Below the pieces are notes generated by a model. The model saw only the letters and a list, made by a program, of their open reading frames with translations, was not told the DNA's origin and made no database searches. Source: Blasia pusilla (lineage: Eukaryota; Marchantiophyta; Marchantiopsida; Blasiales). From it: a stretch of 64,000 bases of DNA. The translations under genes and the position numbers were made by a program. The DNA lies in NCBI GenBank assembly GCA_050084515.1, contig CM114273.1:38006001-38070000 (forward strand), given 5' to 3'. Position 1 is the stretch's first letter; each line of letters begins with the position of its first letter. Below are positions 50,880-61,721 of the stretch, in pieces.

Positions 50880-51420
50880 GCTCGTTTTGCTCCGTCACTC
50901 CGAGTTTCGAGAGTTGCATTATGTTTACATATTTGCTCTACCCTCACCTCTATTTCTAGAGTTCGCTCCATATTCCAGAGTTTGCATTGTGCTTTGTATT
51001 TACAATTTTTTTGCTCCGTTGTAGAGTTTGCTTTTGCACCCTACCCTAACTATTGCTCCATGTTTCCAGAGTTTGATCCGTGTTTCCAGAGTTTGCATTG
51101 TGCTTTGTATTGCTCCGTGGTTCTAGAGTTTGCATTGTGGTTTGTATTTATGAGCTTTCCTTTGGAGCGTACGTACTTTTTGTTTACAAGTTTGCTCCAT
51201 GTAGTAGCTATAGTCTCGTTACTTAATACTATTTTATTAGCATTGCTTTCATACATTCCAAGTTATATTGTATTTGCTTAGTTCATTTTTGTCTTGTGAC
51301 GGTCCTTCGCTTCGTAACAAAGACTTAGAGTTGAAGTTTAGCAAGCTAGAAAGACTTATAGTTGCAATTCAACAAGTTAGAAAGACTTACAGTTGAAGTT
51401 CAGCGAGATAGACTAGTTGA
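50880..51420. repeat. Two blocks of degenerate short tandem repeats
   Basis: Block 1 (about 50885-51165) repeats units built around 'TTTGCTCC(G/A)T...CCAGAGTTTGCATTGTG(C/G)TTTGTATT' at least five times with variable length. Block 2 (about 51322-51415) repeats 'AGAAAGACTTA(C/T)AGTTGAAGTTCAGCAAG' three times. The open frames here come from this composition. Confidence 0.75.
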
Positions 51421-51818
51421 GGGTAGTGAATTTTGCTGGCCTACGATGCCGCATGTTTGCAATAGTATAGTATGTAGTGAAGCCGCCCTCGAGCGTTGAT
51501 CTTTTTGTATCTTTTTTAAGTTCGTAGCACATTGCACGATTCTGTTTTGAGTTTCTGAATTTCGAGAGCTTCTTATCATATCAGCAAGCTTCACTTACTA
51601 GAGTACATAACTATTAGAGTGCATTGAGTGATTAAAAATCGTGGCCACTTGTTGTGCTCGTCATTTTTCTCTTTGTTCCTAGAGTTCACCTTGGTCTCCC
51701 AAGTTCGAACTCTCTCTATGGACGAAAATTGTGGAGGAAACCCTCAAGCCAAGGGGAAAAGGTAGAGATCACTCATGGACCTAGGATTTAACAGAAAGAA
51801 TGAGGTAGTTCACGAGCC

Positions 51819-53989
51819 ATGTATAAATGTAGAAGATGCATTGACATACCAGCCAATGCTTCAAACTCTAAGATTCAAGAGAATCAAAAACTTTGGAGAG
51901 ATGCATGGTACTCTGCCTTTGATTGGATAGAATTTGAACCTCATACAGGACGAGTATTTTGTAAGGTTTGTAGGGAATGTAGGGGAAAATCAGCCTTTGC
52001 CAATCATGCTGCTATCAATGTGAAGATGTCAACCTTTGTTGATCATGGGAAGTCTAAGGAACATACTTGTTTAGCGTGGGCTCATCATAGTGGTAAGAAG
52101 AAACTCGAGAAGGCCATAGCAACCTCAAATAGAAGTTGTGGTGAAGCATTGTTAACTCTCTTTCGAGGAGCTTACTTTGTAGCTAAACAAAATATTTCTT
52201 TCACAACATTCCCAACCTTGTGTGAATTTCTGAAAGCAGTTTCCACCAATACGAAAAAGACCATGTACCAAGATGACAAAGCATGTGCAAGTATGATAAC
52301 GTTTATTAGCTCGGTATTGCAGAGAAAGCTTTTAGAAAGAGTGAGACGTAGTTCATTTTATGGAATTATGGTAGATGAGTCTACTGATGTCTCTGTAACA
52401 AGCCATTTGGTGGCTTTTGTTACATACGTAGATGAGGGACAATTAGTCACTTCCTTCCCAAGTCTAATTCGGGTTGATAAGAAGGACGCTGAGTCTATTT
52501 CAGATTATATAATATCTTTACTGAGGGAATGGGAGCTCAAATTTGATAAAATGGTAGGGTTTGGCTCGGATGGAGCCATTACTATGATCGGATCTCGAAA
52601 TGGGGTAGCTTCTTGCTTGAAAAGGAATGTGAATCCTTTTATGACGAGTGTACATTGTGTTGCTCAGAGGAATAATCTCGCTTCACTTGCAACAGCAAAA
52701 AAATCTTCATGTAAGGAGTTTAGTGATGAGGTGGATTACCTTTTGAATTCTGTCGCAAATTATTTTAGGAAGAGCTCCAAGCGTAAGTCAGCATTATCTT
52801 CTTTGCAAGTGGAATTGAATGATGCTCGAAAGTGCATGAAGCGATACCATAAGGTTAGGTGGCTTAGTAGATGGCAAGTTGTCACTACTCTATGTGACAA
52901 TTTAGAAGCTATTTTAGTTTATTTTCAGGGTGTTAATCCTAGAGATGATGATGGAGTGGCTTCTTCTTGGTTTCAAAAGTTGAAGTCTTTTAAAATGATA
53001 TATTGTCTATATTTTCTGGCTGACATACTCCATTCAATGTCTATGATGAGCAAAATATTTCAGCTCAAATTTGTAGACATTTCGTCTATTGCTTCTATTG
53101 TCAACACTGAGATTGCTCATGTTAGGATTAATTATATTCATGAGAGTGTAGACATGAATGCACAATTAGTATCCTCCTCAAGTGGGTACCATATTCTCCT
53201 GAATTATGGGCTTGCTGACGGGTACCTGAAACGTTTACAATCTTAAATTAGAGGGTCTTTATTCCATTCAATTCAAATGGAGAGAGACATATCAGGTTAA
53301 GATCTTGAGGAAGCTTTGAGTTTTCAAAGGAACTTTGCTCTGGCACTTTGTGTAGCATTGCATGAAAGATTTGAGGACAATAGTTTGATTGGAGGATTTA
53401 GGATTCTTAATCCATCTAACATACCTTCACAGATGGTAGGCCTAAAAGATTCGAGTGCACAAGATCTAGAAATGTTAGTTTCTTTTTATGGATTTGAAAA
53501 AATTTCCATGGTAGACCAAAGAAGGCTCTTCTTGATGGTGCAACTATTAAGAATGAGTTCTTGGCCTTCAAGATCCAGGCAATAACAAAATGGAAGCAGA
53601 AGTCCTTCAAGGAATTATGGCCTATGATTTCCTGTAGTCGTGCTTTGAGGGTGAAATACAATAATCTGATTATCTTAGCTGATATAGCTAAGGTGCAGTG
53701 TGTAAGTACTGCTACATGTGAGAGAACTTTTAGTATTCATAATATCATAAAACATCGACTTAGAAATGCATTAGGCTCAGAGCATTTAGATGCACTTTTG
53801 AGAGTAAAAATGGAAGGGCCAAAGGCATCTGATAATATATCTGATTGTGATGAAATTTTAGTAGAAGCTATAGATCGTTGGAAAAGCTCAAAAGAGTTTA
53901 GGTCCTTGTGTTCTAACCCAGAATTACACTTGTCATCTTCTTTGGAAAAGAGTTTGTCATCTCATTCTGAATCTTGCTCTCATATGTGA
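51819..53989 (+). pseudogene. hAT-superfamily transposase (TTF-type zinc finger, DUF4371-like core, hAT dimerisation domain), broken
   Basis: This belongs to the ZMYM/TTF-type branch of hAT cut-and-paste transposases. The first frame (ATG 51819, stop at 53246, 475 codons) has a zinc-finger segment (FCKVCRECRG...HGKSKEHTCLAW, about residues 48-88), an RNase H-like core with IMVDESTDVSVTSHL and MVGFGSDGAITMIGSRNG (both carry acidic residues at catalytic positions), and SVHCVAQRNNLASLA. Two shorter frames follow, MSFQRNFALALCVALHERFE (53316-53585) and, from 53561, VSTATCERTFSIHNIIKHRL...LDALLRVKMEG, the hAT dimerisation motif, ending at 53989. Only a stop and about two frameshifts break a normal ~700-residue protein, so inactivation is recent. 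No introns are needed. Terminal inverted repeats and the 8-bp target duplication were not found. Confidence 0.85.
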
Positions 53990-54035
53990 ACTTAGTTCAT
54001 ATCTTTCTATTTCTGTTGTAGAATTGAGCAGGTTT

Positions 54036-54082
54036 AACCTTTTCTACAAAGAGTAAGTGAGCTTATTCTTTGTAGAAGAGGT
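54036..54082. repeat. Imperfect hairpin 3' of the hAT gene
   Basis: AACCTTTTCTACAAAGA and TCTTTGTAGAAGAGGTT pair with one or two mismatches across a 13-nt loop, about 50 bp after the transposase frame ends. It may belong to the element's 3' region. Confidence 0.7.
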
Positions 54083-56129
54083 TGTTAGCATCATTGGCCC
54101 CCAAATTTAGGTGGATATCAGGTTTAAATCCTGCCAATGGTTCATTCCCAAGAGGGATAAAGAGGAAAAAGAAAACACAAGGAAAAAAAATTAGATCATG
54201 GAAGGAAAAAACTGATTCTAGAAAACAATTGCCTGAAAAAAACTGAAACAAGTAAAAGTTTTCAATTAAAAATGATGGGGAAAAAATCAATCGGAAATCA
54301 TCCGGGCTAAAAAGAAAAATGACAAAAAAATACCGACCTCCTTCTTACGTCCTCGTCCAGGGTCCGAAGAAAAATTAAAAAAACTGGTTCCTCTCTTAAG
54401 CTTTCAGTAAAATGCGGGATTTCCCAAAAATCCTTGTCGGGCACTACGCGGCCCATAGGGAGCCGCGTAACAGTAGGGAGTTGCGGAGCCGTAAGCAGGG
54501 AGTGCGCGGGCAGGAAGAGGCACGGGGCCAGGCGCGCCCGAAAGCACTCACGTAGAAGGAAGGCCGAGGGCGGCTAAGGAGTCCGGACGGGAGTGGTTTA
54601 GGTGGAAGTTGGCGGACGGGTTAAGGAGGTTCATCGTAGCAGAGAGCCACGTAGGGCGTGGCCGAGTTTGGGAAAGGAAGGATGTTAAGCGCAGAGGGAT
54701 GCGCACACAGAGTTTGCGGAGAAAGAATATAGTATGGGCGCGGACGATGTAAGGGCTAAATTGGTTAGAGCTGAACGTGGTAGGGGCTGAATGTGGTGAG
54801 CAACTATATGGTTAGGGTTTGGACGTGGTAAAACGGATTAACTTGATTGAGTAGGCATATGTTGGAGTTTTTGGAGTTGGATGGGAGGTGTTTTTCACGA
54901 TTCGGGATGTAGACACTAGCTTGATGCTCTCAGCCTTGATTCATGGTGAGATTGTGATCCGTGCCAAGAGTTGGCGCCGGAGTGCTAGAGGAGGGGACGC
55001 ACGTGTCGATGCCGAAGGGAGGCTCGACGTGTTGATCGAGGAGATTGTTGTGATGCGGAGGTTGCCGTACCACATGGAGGAGTGAGTGTGGACGGTGCCG
55101 TAGGTTGGAGGGCGTGATCAAGTTACCCATTCGAGTCACTTTTCCCGCACTTATCTTGTGTGATTGAGAGTGCTGGGTATCGGGTGGTTGCCAGTGTTAG
55201 ATGAGTGTGACGATGGTGACGAGTGTAGTCTCCATGCATGTGTAGCATGTTTGTGGATATATGGCGGTTTCCAAGTAGGGGTCGCGTGTATGACCCGAGA
55301 GTGTCAATAGTTTAGGTGAGTTAGTGGTAGGCTCATGGTGAGCGCGAGTGTTAGTGTGCGTGAGGCCGTGTGTGTTATCACGGGATTGGCAGTAGCGTGG
55401 GTGAGCTAGTGAGGAGTGTGGAAACTCTTGGTGAGTTTGAGTGTTTGAGCGGATAAGACAGGGTTGTTATCAGGGCGTTCTTCCATGGTTCGGAAGAACG
55501 GGGAAGTACAAGTAGTGGTAGTGGAGTGACACGGAATGGGGGGCTGGTATTCTGGCAGGAGAGAGTAAGAGAGGAGAGGAAGAGAGGAAGAGAGGAGAGT
55601 CTCTCTTCAAAAAAAAGGGCCAAATCCGCCTCCTCTCTTCAAAACGTTTTGACATATTTGAAATTTTTGTTTGCTTTCAAATTCAGGAAATCTTTAGAAG
55701 AGAGTAGGTAGTGGTCCACATTTGGCCCTAAAAAAACCTCCTCTTTCTGGGGCGAAAAAAGGAGACATCATAAGACCACCTAAACATTTTTCCATCACTT
55801 TGTCCATGTGAGCCTAAGTGTCTTAACATTCCTCAGATCGGTCAACAAAAAGCAGTGCCCTTGGTATTTTTGTTGGAGGACCACCCGGATGGGTACCTCT
55901 CTTTTTGCAGGGATTGTTGCCTGGATCATGGCCTCCCCTAAATTGCCCCATAACCAACTTTCTATCGGTTATGAATGGTGTCCGCTCAAGACCAACTTTC
56001 TGAAATGTGAAAAATCAGATCCTAAGGCTCTAAACCGAGAAGTCGCACCCTCCCAACCCGTAAGAACGCTCACCATAAGAAACGAAAGATTTTTAGAAGT
56101 GATTTTCTTCCACCCTGCACCCACGACGA
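54083..56129. other. Unclassified DNA downstream of the hAT relic
   Basis: An AT-rich start (54100-54420) passes into GC-rich sequence (54430-55080) and then G- and T-rich sequence with many GTGTG and GAGTG steps (55080-55560). No gene or RNA motif is seen. GAAGAACG..CCATGG..CGTTCTTC at about 55468-55502 is a small inverted repeat. Composition between 54430 and 54700 resembles 49950-50250. Confidence 0.35.
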
Positions 56130-57340
56130 TCTAACGGGTTGGGAATCCGAAATGGCAATCCGACAGGTAGTAGGAATCTTGCACATCTTAGACAAGAAAA
56201 GAAGCCTACAACTGGTTGGACGAATGAAGGGGAACGAGCCAAAAGTCAAGAAGCCCGCCACAATGCGTCAGAAGTTGGTCTCACCGGGATAGAGTCCCAT
56301 CACTCAAGCAGTCAACCTGTCGAAATCCGAGAGGTTGCCTAGAAATGGTTAAAAAGTTGCAGTGGGCAAAAAGCAAAAAGTTGGAATCATACGGGTTGCA
56401 GAATTGCAATTCTGAGTAGCTAAAAGAACACAATCCACAAGTCCAAAAACATATTCCAGAAAACTTTTACAAACACCATTATGGGTTGAAAAAATCTCGT
56501 CCTTTATTACCTCCGAAGGAACCTCGGAAATGTACATTGAACCTAGTCTATGATTTCTTCAGCCTCGTCATCTACAAATTTACTCCTAACTCTCCTCGAT
56601 GACAATACCAAAGGAATGTCCTGGGATTCAAGTGGCTCCTCTGGCCGGTTGTAGACGGGGATCGAAAATGTTGGCGAATTCGAGAGCCTTGGCCCCCCCC
56701 TAGGTACACCATAACGGTCCCATGTAACCTGTCTCGAGTCCCACCGCCTTCCTCGGCAAAAAGATACCTTGTACGCCTCGCAATGTGACACCCATCCAAG
56801 ATCAATATGCTCCGCTCCGCCCCTGGTAATACCACTATGGCAACCGCACAGGTAGAAGGAATCCAACACGTCTGAGAAGAAAAGAAGCCTACGCCTGCCT
56901 TTACGAGTTGAGGGGAAGGTGCCAAGGGAAGAAGCCCGCCAGACTGCCTAATCCGAAAGGGTCCGATCAGGCAACCTGTCGGAATCAGACAGGTTGCCTG
57001 GAGGTGGTAAAAAGGGTCCAGTGGTCAAAAAGCGAAAAGTTGCAAGGAGGATAAATCCGACGGGTTGCACTGGTCATAAAGTGAAAATTGCAAGCAGGAG
57101 AAATCCGACGGGTTGAAAAGTAGAAGACCGTGGAGTACATAGACGATCACATTCGAAAAGACAAAATGATGAGCAAACATTTACAAGCACCACCATCGAT
57201 CAAAAAAATCTTCCGCTTTATATCATCCAAAAAAGCTCGAACTCTACATTTGATCTATTCTATGAAATCTTTTACCAAATTATCAAAAACTCCCTACTCC
57301 AAACGCCGTAGTCAAGTGGGTCGTTGAGTTCTTTGAACTC
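56130..57340. repeat. Two diverged ~450-500 bp direct repeats (3' end of the ParB/methylase-like gene, partly duplicated)
   Basis: Blocks at about 56130-56590 and 56820-57340 share, in order: GACAGGTAG(T)AGGAATC, AAGAAAAGAAGCCTAC, GAAGCCCGCCA, CAACCTGTCG(A/G)AATC.GA(G/C)AGGTTGCCT, GGTCAAAAAGC(G/A)AAAAGTTG, ACATT..AAAC.TTTACAAACACCA, and a run ending 'TCTATGA..TCTT'. The minus-strand frame between them (56869-56543) ends ...SKFVDDEAEEIID and appears to be another tail of the neighbouring gene family. The layout fits a partial tandem duplication of that gene's 3' end. Confidence 0.55.
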
Positions 57341-57345
57341 ACTCG

Positions 57346-57700
57346 TCATCGTCCGAGAGCTCTTGCAAAATTACTTTCGGCCTTGCCCTCCCGATTTTGG
57401 GAATCGTTGGAAGTGACGATGGAGTCACTACCAAGGGTGGCTCTGGAACCGGAGCTCGGCCGGTGGAGAGTTGTACGCCCAACGAGCCTTTCAGATTCTC
57501 GCCTTTGCCTCCTTGCAAAGGTCAAACATTCGTGCCTTCCTCGAGGCGCAGAATGGCCACTCGCCAGCGCCTCGATACTCGAAAGGCCCACTAAGTCGAA
57601 CACCAAGTCACCCGCCTTGAGCAGAGCTCGATGAGCGTTTGCATCGTGGTCGGGCGACTTTTCCTTCCTCCCGAAGCGGGTCTTGTCTTGCATGTAAATT
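57346..57700 (-). pseudogene. Methyltransferase-like C-terminal half (FxGxG-like motif) of the composite gene
   Basis: The minus-strand frame reads KSPDHDANAHRALLKAGDLV, directly followed by FDLVGLSSIEALASGHSA and then GRH-C-LTFARRQRRE. Beta-class amino-methyltransferases have, after the target-recognition region, 'KP..L...L......GD.VLDPFxGSGT...A....R': the SAM-binding motif X/I. Here D-P-F-x-G-S-G has become D-L-V-G-L-S-S, with position and spacing kept. A Ser/Arg-rich tail follows and ends near 57346. As sequence similarity alone this is weak. It gains weight from the DPPY-like half 1 kb upstream in the correct beta-class order. Confidence 0.42.
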
Positions 57701-57930
57701 CCTGGGAATTGTACAAACTATCTTAGCTGCACCCATCGAGCATGGATCCACAGGATCCTGGATCTTGAACACCTGGAAATTGTGCTCGGGCCGAACGGCA
57801 AAGACACGTAGGAGTGGTCCATCTCAGAATCAAGACGAAACAATGTCGAAACTAAAGAAGTCGCCTTGAGAAGATTTTCAATAATCGACTTTGGATCAAC
57901 TTTGCCGAGTCCGATGGTTGTTTTGTCTCG

Positions 57931-58265
57931 ACCCACCCGCCGGAACCCGACGGGTTGCGATTGCTTTTGGTTTTCCAAGTTGATTTTGGTTTTCGGATGC
58001 AACCCGCCGGAAGGCGAGGGGTTGCCGCCTAGACCAGCCCATGCTCGCTCGAGAGCAACCCGTCGATAGCAACCCGCCGCTATTAGACGGGTTGCATCCA
58101 AAAACAAAATCAAGCGCAACCCGCCGGGTTCCGACGGGTTGCAGGTACACCGCGGTTTTCCCTCTGTATGTGGGAAAGATGCAACCCGTCGGAAATCGAC
58201 GGGTTGCTCTCAGCCGAGCATGGGCTGCTCTAAGCCAAACAACCCGTCGCTTCCGACGGGTTGCT
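57931..58265. repeat. Palindromic repeat array 1 (about six GCAACCCGTCGG hairpins)
   Basis: At least six imperfect palindromes of the form GCAACCCG(C/T)CGGA-N-TCCGACGGGTTGC occur at a spacing of about 55-65 bp, in the gap between the two methyltransferase-like halves on the minus strand. The intervening bases include repeated GAGCATGGGCTG and TTTTGGTTTTC pieces. One copy is split by an inserted second half-palindrome (58056-58096). Confidence 0.85.
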
Positions 58266-58389
58266 CATAGACAAAAAACCTGCATCGACTCTCATTCTAC
58301 ACATCATTATAAGATAATTGAAATTATTGTACAGGAATTGAGCCTTACCCGAATCTGACTCGTTGCGGATCGGAGTGGGTACTTTTTTT

Positions 58390-58690
58390 TTATGATCCAT
58401 GATTGTGCCGTCCTCCACTTTAGCGACCTCTTGACGCATTGGAGGTTGAAGAGCTCGCCCTCGCTCCCTCCAAATCCAACACCAAGAAGCAGCCCTGTCA
58501 CTCAGATAGGCGTCTGCAAAGGAGAACAAAAGTGCAATCTGGTCATAAGTGAGCGGCAGATTCCACTCAGGTACCTCGTCCGCCGGATTTTCGCCCCAAA
58601 GTCGCAACCCCGAGGGCAGATCGGCGATCAAGAGATCCACCGCAACCTCTTCCACCACTCCATTCACCGCCCAGCGCAAAGATGCCCGTT
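58390..58690 (-). pseudogene. Methyltransferase-like N-terminal half (DPPY-like motif)
   Basis: The minus frame reads NGVVEEVAVDLLIADLPSGL, followed by RLWGENPADEVPEW, LPLTYDQIALLFSFADAYLS and, after a one-base shift, DRGCFLVLDLEGAR. In beta-class N4-cytosine/N6-adenine methyltransferases motif IV is 'VDLIxTDPPYG...W...Y......+.......L..GG.+.+'. Here T-D-P-P-Y-G appears as A-D-L-P-S-G, and the GCFLVL strand follows at the normal distance. The damage at the catalytic Pro/Tyr implies no activity in this copy. The segment is preceded by a charged linker and followed by a gap holding palindrome array 1. Confidence 0.45.
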
Positions 58691-58761
58691 TTGTTGGAGC
58701 TTCCGCCCCCCAGCGTTGTCAATTTTTCGATGGCGTTGTCGACGCTTGAGAATGAAGTTGT

Positions 58762-59400
58762 TCAACTCATCCAAGAAAGAGGTGAATCAAGGAGGACGCT
58801 TGTCCGGGTCGTTGTTTGTCTGTGTCTTCCCAAGGATGATGGGCTGTATTCTCCTTGGGACAACCCGGGCACCTCTCGCTTCCGCTTCTCCCTAGTCTGG
58901 GGACGGCTTGTCGGGGTTTCTATGACCTCGGATTCTGGTGGCGTTTTCTTCGCCGAGGACCTGGTCCGACCCTCTCTCCCTGCTCGTCCGGACGATTCCG
59001 CCTCTGGCCTCTCATCTTCAGGCTCTCTTTGGGAAGTCTCGGCCTCTGAATTTTTCCCTCCCCTCGCCTTGCCTTTGAGACCCGCTGTGGATTTGTCTTT
59101 GGCTGTCCGGACCTTGGAAGCCAACTCAGCTGTCTCGTGGGCCTGCTCTTCTGCATCTCCTCCGAAGAAGTCTTCAGGCTGGACGAAATTGGGGATGTCG
59201 TCTTGTCCCGAGGCCCTTTGCATCATGAAGCACTCGTAAGTCCTTATCCGTGATGTCTTGTGGTCGTTGAAGTCGAGCCAAATGGGGCAATTCTCCACCT
59301 CCCAATCCGACATGTGCTGACCCATCTCCACGTCGTACATGGAGAATGTCTCTGCATCCGGCGGCGAAGCCCACAATTTCAAGGCTACCGGTAATTTTCC
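58762..59400 (-). pseudogene. Charged linker segment of the composite gene
   Basis: The ~200-codon minus frame begins LWASPPDAETFSMYDVEMGQ, continues CPIWLDFNDHKTSRIRTYEC and DDIPNFVQPEDFFGGDAEE, then becomes a long Lys/Arg/Glu/Ser-rich low-complexity stretch (residues ~75-205). It is not recognised as a known domain. Its position between the ParB-like exons and the methyltransferase-like part, on the same strand, makes it a likely linker. It is the longest undamaged frame of the gene. Confidence 0.4.
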
Positions 59401-59836
59401 CCACGCACTGCGTTCTTACACCGACGAGGTACCGAATACCATCCGTTGGGCAGCTTTTAGTTGAACATTATCGCCGTCTGCTCTGTAGATCTCGCTTCTT
59501 CTTCGCTTGATCCCGTTTGTTACCCTCTACTTCTTCGTCAAGCTCCGAGGGAGGCGTAAACCTTGAACATGGTCTTGAATCCAGGGTTCTTGGTTGGCTT
59601 GTCCCGGATGTCGTCGAGCCAAACCTCGTAATCTCCAGAACTTTCAAGGTTTGCTTCCGGCGGAATGGGCTCTAATCTTCTGAGCTCCGCTTGCAGACCG
59701 TCGGCCGGACTTCCGATTACCCAACGCGCCCCGGAAGGACCATTCGCGTAGCCAATGTGAGATCATCTGGATCGGACACACCCGGAGGATGGTGTGACGC
59801 CCTCTTCGGGCCTCGAGCCCTCGAGACTGATTTTCA

Positions 59837-60351
59837 TCAGTCGTATCCTCCTGAACTCGCTAATCCCGGATAACGCAAAACGATGCACGCGATCCAGCGA
59901 CACTTTCTCCCCAATCCGACCATGCGGATCTTCATCCCTCTTCCGCTGACGCTTGATAATCGCCTTGAGCTCCTTGTAGAACTCCGGACCAAGTTCGGGT
60001 TGAGATCGCTGATGTATCGCTGCATCTTGCTGCCGTGTATTTCGTTGCAGATAGATACAGCAGCTTGATGAATTTGGCGCGCCAGACGCAGATACCTTCT
60101 CCCTCCGCTCGGCTCCGGTCGGCGCTTTTCTTCGCGGCCTGTATCTTCGACCAGCAAAGGATGGTTACGGCTGCATCTTGAGAAATAAACTTGTTTGCCC
60201 AAGTTTTCTTCTTAATCTGAGCACCCTTTGCAAGCATCTGATTGACGAGGGCATCGCCCAAGAACCCCCTCCCGGGTGCGTCGTAAGCACCTTCCTCACC
60301 CGATCGCAGTCCTGGATCCAATGGTGGGTGACATTCCCCTCCGATACAATC
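59837..60351 (-). pseudogene. Exon 3 block of the composite gene, frameshifted
   Basis: It begins after the acceptor GATGTGCAG at 60352 with IVSEGNVTHHWIQDCDRVRK, which completes the split codon left by exon 2 (ACG, Thr). A frameshift in a G-run near 60275 moves the message to the frame GFLGDALVNQMLAKGAQIKK, then TWANKFISQDAAVTILCWSK and VWRAKFIKLLYLSATK. Two further shifts follow (SDLNPNL, SVSGRGMKIRMVG). No known domain is recognised. It looks helical and basic, like a DNA-contact or linker region. Confidence 0.5.
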
Positions 60352-60365
60352 CTGCACATCCAAAC

Positions 60366-61141
60366 TCAACCCGTCAGGAAATTACATGGGTTCCTGCAAC
60401 CCGTCGGACTCCGACGGGTCATCACAGCTCAGGGTCGGATTCTAGCAACAAGCTAAATGATGCAACCCGTCGGAGTCCGACGGGTTGCATTCAGATTTGC
60501 TAATGCCACGTAAGCAACTCGTCGGACTCCGACGACTTGTATGATTGAACACAGATTTAACCAGTTGTTGGCCCAAAGCAAACCGTCAGAGTCCGACGGG
60601 TTGCTCGATAGGCCGCCTTGTGAGGTTGTTTTTTTAAGAATGCAACTCGTCGGACTCCGACAAGTTGCTCGAGTGACTGCAGGTTTAGAAGGTTTTTGCC
60701 CCAAAGCAACCCGTCGGAGTCCGACGGGTTGCTTGCCTCGAAGCTATTTTTCCCCATATCAACCCGTCGGAGTCCACAAACAGTTTCAAGGCAAGCAACC
60801 CGTCGGACTCCGACGGGTTGCTTTGGGGCAATAACCTTCTAAACCTGCAGTCACTCGAGCAACTAGTCGGAGTCCGACGAGTTGCATTCTTAAAAAAACA
60901 ACCTCACAAGGCGGCCTGTCGAGCAACCCGTCGGACTCCGACGGTTTGCTTTGGGCCAAAAACTAGTTAAATCTATGTTCCATCAAACAAGTCGTCGGAG
61001 TCCGACGAGTGTCAATCTTAAAAGAACATCCGTAAAACCGTGCAGTCTAGCAACCCGTCGGAGTCCGACGAGTTGCTTTCTGCCTAAACAAACCTAACCC
61101 ATTCATCAATCGAGCAACTCGCCGGAGTCCGACGAAGTTGC
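60366..61141. repeat. Palindromic repeat array 2, inside an intron (about 13 hairpins)
   Basis: Roughly 13 palindromes (consensus GCAACCCGTCGGAGTCCGAC then GGGTTGC) repeat at 55-68 bp spacing and fill almost all of the 812-nt intron between exons 2 and 3 of the composite gene (60352-61163). Individual copies show compensatory changes, for example GCAACTCGTCGG...CCGACAAGTTGC, so the two arms often change together. Part of the array forms the long inverted repeat at 60518-61010. Confidence 0.9.
60518..61010. repeat. Long inverted repeat, ~221-bp arms, 50-nt loop
   Basis: 60518-60738 is nearly the reverse complement of 60789-61010. Spacers between hairpins match too: GGCCGCCTTGTGAGGTTGTT versus AACAACCTCACAAGGCGGCC, and GAGTGACTGCAGGTTTAGAAGG versus CCTTCTAAACCTGCAGTCACTC. 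Each arm holds four of the small palindromes. A transcript of either strand would fold into a ~220-bp stem, a natural source of small RNAs. Confidence 0.92.
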
Positions 61142-61163
61142 GAAAAGTGTTAAAGATACTTAC

Positions 61164-61631
61164 GTGTTCATGGCATGCATTGCCATCTCCACCGCCGCCA
61201 TGTGATGAGGGTATGGGTGAAGGACCACCGCCTTCACGCAGAAATGTGCCTCCAATGAGTTGGGCGCTCCTCCGCAAACTTGGTCCACGCCATGAACTGT
61301 GATTTCCATCCCAGATGAAGAAATGCGATTCCTCATCCAGCTGAATTCCATGCCCTCAACTTGCCTTCAAGTCCTGGTCTCGCATCCTCCGAATGTGTCG
61401 AGATTTTCCAAGTCCTCCTCGGTAACTGTGAGCTTGGGTTCCATGCTCGTCGTATGGCTGAACATAGAAGGGAGGAAAATTGTCCACGTAGGATGCTGTC
61501 ACCGCCGATTGTTTTAGCTTTGCGATGTCCTCGTCGGACTGTATTTCGTGGACGTATTCCATTGTCCTTAATCGGCAGAGTGGAATCCTCGGGGCGTTGT
61601 GGCCCTCCATGAGTGCCATCTGCTTTACCAC
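61164..61631 (-). pseudogene. Exon 2 of the composite gene: ParB-like domain with frameshifts
   Basis: After the acceptor TTCTGACAG the exon reads VVKQMALMEGHNAPRIPLCR, then LRTMEYVHEIQSDEDIAKLK, QSAVTASYVDNFPPFYVQPY and DEHG. Following a frameshift comes GHGIQLDEESHFFIWDGNH, then a second shift, and VKAVVLHPYPHHMAAVEMAM and HAMNT before the donor GTAAGT. The order 'IPL..L - DI..L..S....YV - P..V - (W)DGNH' matches the ParB/sulfiredoxin-like fold, where '(I/V)xDGxxR..A' closes the active site. It is an inference from motif order, not a strong identity. The two shifts show that the copy is not functional. Confidence 0.48.
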
Positions 61632-61721
61632 CTGTCAGAACCGGGACAAGAGGAATAAGCTACACTGAAATCCCAATGAATTGCAATTCACATAATTAGA
61701 AAAACCCAGAACCTCTCTTAC

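Noticed and set aside
54100-54145. tRNA or SINE B-box-like sequence (GGTTTAAATCCTGCC)
   Set aside because: Only a T-arm-like piece is seen; no acceptor stem, anticodon arm or A box at the right distance.
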